A DNA stretch of 64,000 nt from MFD09286-c1 sp963701015 (GTDB lineage: Bacteria; Bacteroidota; Bacteroidia; Bacteroidales; DTGW01), in contig OY969556.1 of the NCBI GenBank assembly GCA_963701015.1, positions 1,612,001 to 1,676,000 of the forward strand, in the 5' to 3' direction. Positions 63,151-64,000 of this stretch are shown here, piece by piece. The notes under the pieces were generated by a model, which saw nothing but the letters and a program-made list of their open reading frames with translations, made no database searches and was not told where the DNA came from. Both the position numbers and the translations under genes were made by a program. How positions within the stretch are numbered: the first letter of the stretch is position 1; every line of letters starts with the position of its first letter.

Positions 63151-63852
63151 TTAAGGTGTTGAAAATGCTACAGGAATTACCTTTCCATTAATTAATTTAC
63201 CACTATTTATTGCGAAATTAACAATATATTCAGCCATTTGTGCCGGATTTACAGGAGCGGTGTAGCCAGGAAAAGCTTCTGCCAGCATTTCGGTTTGAAC
63301 TGAACCTAAAGCCAGGCAATTTATGGCAATATTGCGTCCATTTAATTCTTGTACCAAACACTCGGTTAAACATGCCAATGCTGCTTTACTTGTGCTATAC
63401 CAAACCAATCCTTTAAACTTCGAACTTCCTTGAAAACCAGCCATACTGCCAATATTTACAATATGACTCCTACCTTCAATTCCCATAAAAGGAATAAGCA
63501 TTTTAATTAATTCAGCAGGGGCAAATAAATTGGTATCAAACAGATTGCGATAATTATCAATAGATGATTCGATAAAAGTTTTATTTATAAGCGCTCCGGC
63601 ATTATTTATGAGAATATCTACATACTTAAAATGTTCATTAATTAATTTTAACAAATCTGTTGACTTGCTGAATATTGAATTTAAATCGAAAGGAATTCCT
63701 TTAAAAATTTCAGGTGATAATATTTGGGTAATTTCATTTAATGCATTGGCATTCCGCGCAATACCGATTATTTTATTTCCTTTCGATTTTCCAAAATGCA
63801 AAGCAATTTCACGTCCAATTCCACGACTACATCCGGTAATAACTATATTCAT
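63151..63852 (-). CDS. Short-chain dehydrogenase/reductase
   Basis: A 233-residue classical SDR. Cofactor motif VITGCSRGIGREIALHFGKS, ILINNAGALINKTF, catalytic serine in IVNIGSMAGFQGSSKF, and YSTSKAALACLTECLVQEL. It differs from FabG by a shortened C-terminus and lies convergent to the chemoreceptor. Substrate unknown. Confidence 0.88.
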   Translation of the reverse strand: MNIVITGCSRGIGREIALHFGKSKGNKIIGIARNANALNEITQILSPEIFKGIPFDLNSIFSKSTDLLKLINEHFKYVDILINNAGALINKTFIESSIDNYRNLFDTNLFAPAELIKMLIPFMGIEGRSHIVNIGSMAGFQGSSKFKGLVWYSTSKAALACLTECLVQELNGRNIAINCLALGSVQTEMLAEAFPGYTAPVNPAQMAEYIVNFAINSGKLINGKVIPVAFSTP

Positions 63853-63944
63853 AGCATAAAATTCATATTATACAATATTACTAATTTCCATTAATTTTAC
63901 ATTTTATAATTTTTGAAAATTTCAAACGTTTTGTTTATAAATTC

Positions 63945-64000
63945 ATGATGAAAGCTCATATTCATTATTCTATATTATTTATATTTATTTTAATCGGTAT
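63945..64000 (+). CDS. Start of a gene cut by the window end
   Basis: An ATG at 63945 (or 63948) opens a frame to the last base: MMKAHIHYSILFIFILIG, a hydrophobic N-terminus as in a signal peptide or membrane protein. Too short to identify. Confidence 0.4.
   Translation, partial: MMKAHIHYSILFIFILIG

Noticed and set aside
1..64000. CRISPR array, integrase gene or rRNA operon
   Set aside because: No regularly spaced repeats, no recombinase frame and no rRNA core sequences were found on reading both strands.

Overview
The window is an AT-rich chromosomal segment of a member of the Bacteroidota, most likely an anaerobic, fermentative Bacteroidales-type organism. Supporting this are a SusC/SusD polysaccharide locus, a type IX secretion sorting domain on an amylase, promoters of the TTTG / TAnnTTTG type, the order cinA-rpmB-rpmG-DUF4295-ftsY-rimO, and families typical of the phylum (WbqC, DUF2027-Smr, DUF6340). 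Central genes such as kdsA, pyrD, rnpB, ribosomal proteins and three tRNAs show that it is chromosome rather than plasmid.

Layout. 1-4.4 kb: the 3' part of a TIM-barrel glycoside-hydrolase-like gene, a WbqC gene, and larC-larB for the lactate racemase nickel-pincer cofactor, with larB frameshifted. 4.5-9.1 kb: a DUF362 protein with a membrane polyferredoxin, then ptb-buk. 9.2-18.9 kb: housekeeping genes (queA, DUF2027-Smr, RNase P RNA, kdsA, rarA), a small Hpt plus receiver pair, arfB, a metallophosphoesterase and tRNA-Lys. 19-25 kb: a NUMOD4/HNH-like protein, a TonB-dependent receptor, fba, pyrD and an XRE regulator. 25-29.05 kb: an accessory island bounded by a 20-bp direct repeat. It holds an IS1595-family transposase with an overlapping KilA-N gene, several small genes of unknown function and a broken membrane protein, and is dotted with palindromes of the form TTTACAnnTGTAAA. 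29-35.5 kb: a D-lactate-dehydrogenase-like FAD/FeS oxidoreductase and a pta / 3-hydroxyacyl-CoA dehydrogenase / ackA cluster.

35.5-52.9 kb is a complete alpha-glucan (starch/maltose) locus. A LacI regulator lies between a leftward group (MFS transporter, pgmB, GH65 phosphorylase, two GH13 enzymes) and a rightward group (SusC, SusD, a SusE-like lipoprotein, and a T9SS-secreted GH13 amylase that is frameshifted). LacI-type operators precede both groups. The inferred route is extracellular amylolysis, uptake through SusCD, periplasmic trimming by GH13 enzymes, maltose import, then phosphorolysis by GH65 and conversion of beta-glucose-1-phosphate by PgmB. 52.9-64 kb: a structured inverted-repeat element, the rimO-to-cinA translation cluster, tRNA-Gly and tRNA-Thr, an M48 protease, a DUF6340 lipoprotein, fabG, a chemoreceptor and a short-chain dehydrogenase.

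Metabolically the window links sugar breakdown (GH13/GH65, fba) to acid production (pta-ackA, ptb-buk) and lactate handling (larB/larC, FAD oxidoreductase). Three genes (larB, an island membrane protein and the amylase) carry single frameshifts that can be repaired on paper; these are either assembly errors or recent mutations. The best candidate for something undescribed is the 25-29 kb island with its repeated operator-like palindromes.
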